From assembly GCA_028565715.1 (NCBI GenBank), contig JAOXYC010223793.1, positions 1 to 10,877 on the forward strand: a DNA stretch of 10,877 nucleotides, written 5' to 3'. Both the position numbers and the translations under genes were made by a program. Below are positions 9,133 to 10,877 of this stretch, piece by piece; positions within the stretch are counted from its first letter, which is position 1; every line of letters starts with the position of its first letter. Source of the stretch: Phoronis pallida (taxonomy: Eukaryota > Phoronida > Phoronidae). The notes below the pieces were generated by a model, which was not told where the DNA came from, ran no database searches, and saw nothing but the letters and a program-made list of their open reading frames with translations.

Positions 9133-9375
9133 GATATTGATCATTTTTTCGAATTAAATTTTCATGTTTTCCTTCCAAAATAAAGGGTTTTTTATTACCT
9201 CAAAAATTTTCGTCAACCACATGTGGTCACTGATGAAGTCGACAGGAAAACACGCGGTTGACGAAAATTTTTGAGGTAATTAAAAACCCTTTATTTTGGA
9301 AGGAAAACATGAAAATTTAATTCGAAAATATGCATCACCTTCCTGATGAAGCTGTTTACGGGATATTGATCATTT
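9133..9375. mobile_element. Foldback element with 73-bp arms and a 14-bp flanking direct repeat
   Basis: Left arm 9146-9218 and right arm 9256-9328 are reverse complements over 73 bp with one mismatch (9193 against 9281) and a 37-base spacer. The direct repeat GATATTGATCATTT occurs at 9133-9146 and again at 9362-9375, so arms plus a 33-base right flank are bracketed by what could be a target site duplication. The high arm identity implies recent formation or conversion. CTGATGAAG occurs twice, in the spacer (9230-9238) and in the right flank (9343-9351). No protein is encoded. The element lies about 290 bases beyond the stop codon of the minus-strand gene ending at 9663 and might be within its longer 3' transcripts. 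Confidence 0.65.
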
Positions 9376-9545
9376 ACAAAATTTTCTTTGCATACTTTAT
9401 AATTTTAATTATTTTTTATCACATTGATGAATAATGAATAAAATAAAAAAATATATGAATATGTTGTTTGATTTATTTTGCAATGAATTTGTTCAGATTA
9501 TATGGTGACACTTTAAATGCCACCCGCTCATATATCAGAATCTGT

Positions 9546-9551
9546 TTTATT
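9546..9551 (-). promoter_or_regulatory. Candidate polyadenylation signal for the coiled-coil gene
   Basis: AATAAA on the minus strand, 111 bases downstream of the stop codon at 9663. This is the nearest canonical hexamer and gives a short, ordinary 3' UTR ending before the foldback element. Confidence 0.4.
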
Positions 9552-9662
9552 TTGTAACTTTCCGAAATAATGGTGGCAAAAATATTGAACCGAAAAAAGG
9601 CTACTTGGAGTAAAAACTCCGCAAAAATCTTCAGAGTTGTTTTAGAATAATAAGGATGAAAC

Positions 9663-10771
9663 TTATTGTTGGACTATTTCTCCATAGTTAGCAAGCCGAT
9701 CCTCGGGGTCCACCTGTTTAACTTTGTTTGACAATCGGGCGAACATTACATCGAAAAAATCTTCTATACCTTGTTTACCCAAGGGAATGATCAAATTCGT
9801 TATCAAATTTCTCAAGCACTTATTTTCCACATCGATACATACAAGAAGCTCACACGCAGTCTGTCCTGCAGTCTTTGCTAGACTCACAACCCCGGGACCC
9901 ACACCGTCTACATTTTTCATGTTCGCAAGCAATTTTGGGCCTACCGTTTTTACGGCAATACTTTTTATCCCTTCTAAACCCAAATATTCAACTCCGTAAT
10001 AAAGACCAGAAACAGCTACGCCAACTCCAATGCCGCATCCAATCCCTTTCAAAAACGTCTTCAGGTATCCGGACTTTATCTTCTTATCCAGATCCTGCAA
10101 TGAAGAATAATGTGCTATATACAATGTATACTACATGTATAGATTGAGAAGTATGAGATTAGCAAATGATTTCACAGTTTGAATTCGAAATTATTACAAA
10201 GCAAAGCACACGGAAATTCAAGAATGCCTGGTTTAAATCTGTTAAAGGGGAACAGCCCTGATAACAACAAAAACATTTTCAAACTACTACTGCCCAATGC
10301 CCTAAACGCGGCTTTTTATAAGAATTAAAATTTAATGAGCTTTGGAATTCCAACACTAATAGCGAATCGTTAAAGAATAACAACGTTGACATCTACGCAT
10401 CCTGAGAACGAGCTTGTTTAAAAACTAAACAGGTTTGGACATTATAGTTTTCAGTGTTGAAAGTCAGACATGTTCTTTTAAGATAATTAAATTGTACAAC
10501 TTTATTGTATTGGCGAGCTGTTTTTGACGTTTGCAAGTGCTTGATTTTGTATTGTTGTTTACAGAGCTGCCTCCCTTTATATATTAATTACATCAACTTG
10601 CGAGATGAACTGTTGAATCTGTTGTCGTTGCAGTTCTGTTATCTCCTTGAGTTGCTTCACCATGATAGCACGGTTTTCATTCCACTCTTTCATCTGCTGT
10701 TGCAGAACAGTCATATCTTCTTCCAGCACGTCTAACCTCATATTTAACTGTTCAATGTTTTCTTCCACTAT
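9663..10771 (-). CDS. 3' part of a gene for a coiled-coil protein with a glycine-rich hydrophobic segment
   Basis: Two exons are visible. The first, 10771-10592, follows an acceptor (TTTATGTTATAG) and ends at GAT|GTAATT: 60 codons in phase 0. The terminal exon, 10094-9663, follows CTTCATTGCAG: 143 codons plus stop, also phase 0. The visible product is 203 aa, and its N-terminus lies beyond the window. Residues 1-57 form a coiled coil with heptad-like Leu, Ile, Met and Val spacing and many Glu and Gln (LDVLEEDM, LKEITELQRQQIQQF). Next comes a short basic segment (DLDKKIKSGYLKTFLK), then a hydrophobic stretch of about 26 residues with small-residue repeats (GIGCGIGVGVAVSG), then about 100 residues of mixed helix-like sequence I do not recognise, ending in EIVQQ. 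The glycine pattern suits a membrane-inserting or tightly packed helix, so an oligomerising membrane protein is possible; this is inference. An alternative donor two codons earlier (CAA|GTTGAT) is weaker. Confidence 0.65.
10095..10591 (-). other. Intron between the last two exons of the coiled-coil gene
   Basis: The donor GTAATT (10591-) and the acceptor ending CATTGCAG (10095) are both in phase 0, so the join does not disturb the frame. The interior is AT-rich and holds GTTAAAGGGGAAC (10242-10254), which also occurs at 8073-8085. The plus-strand open frame at 10505-10735 is the antisense of the coiled-coil exon. Confidence 0.6.
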
Positions 10772-10877
10772 CTATAACATAAACAAATTTACAGTTAAAC
10801 ATATTCACAGTAGCGTATCTGTACAGATTGCAAAACCGGATGTGGCCCCTATAAAAACCAATTTCTGTACGCGCTGT

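Noticed and set aside
9211-9267. A complete, active hammerhead ribozyme
   Set aside because: Core boxes are present, but an extra A separates CTGATGA from stem II, the base of stem I mismatches and the closing pairs of stem III next to the putative GTC site do not form. It is kept only as a resemblance.
9724-10147. Two plus-strand open frames
   Set aside because: They are antisense shadows of the terminal exon of the coiled-coil gene.

Overview
The window is animal nuclear DNA, probably from a marine invertebrate; a mollusc or another lophotrochozoan is my guess, not a demonstrated placement. The evidence is small phase-consistent exons bounded by GT..AG introns of a few hundred bases, AT-rich introns and spacers, and short degenerate transposon-like repeats. 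Nothing bacterial, viral or organellar is visible: there are no operons, no ribosome binding sites and no long ORFs.

Layout, left to right. (1) 1-2062 is mostly non-coding, with an open stretch at the very edge, a patch richer in GC (about 720-1050) and one copy of a short inverted-repeat element (1652-1862). (2) 2063-2198 (+) is a possible terminal exon of an otherwise unseen gene, converging on the next gene. (3) 2720-5646 (-) is the main result: a complete six-exon gene for a 266-aa protein of the EXD1/Egalitarian (RNase D-like, DEDDy) 3'-5' exonuclease family. All five introns are GT-AG and the reading frame closes exactly. The fold motifs are intact, but most catalytic positions are replaced, so it reads as a pseudo-exonuclease. 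Its leader carries a 30-codon upstream ORF overlapping the start codon, and an ETS-type site lies just upstream. (4) 5783-9132 is intergenic, with hairpins, a second and longer copy of the inverted-repeat element (6979-7435) and no convincing gene. (5) 9133-9375 is a 73-bp near-perfect foldback repeat flanked by a 14-bp direct repeat, with two hammerhead-core-like motifs. (6) 9663-10771 (-) is the 3' part of a second gene: a coiled-coil exon followed by a terminal exon with a glycine-rich hydrophobic segment and an unrecognised C-terminal domain. Its 5' end is beyond the window.

The two minus-strand genes do not evidently work together. The EXD1 family is linked in other animals to RNA-adaptor roles (piRNA biogenesis, mRNA transport), but assigning such a role here is inference. 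The second gene could be a membrane-inserting or membrane-anchored oligomeric protein, also inference from composition.
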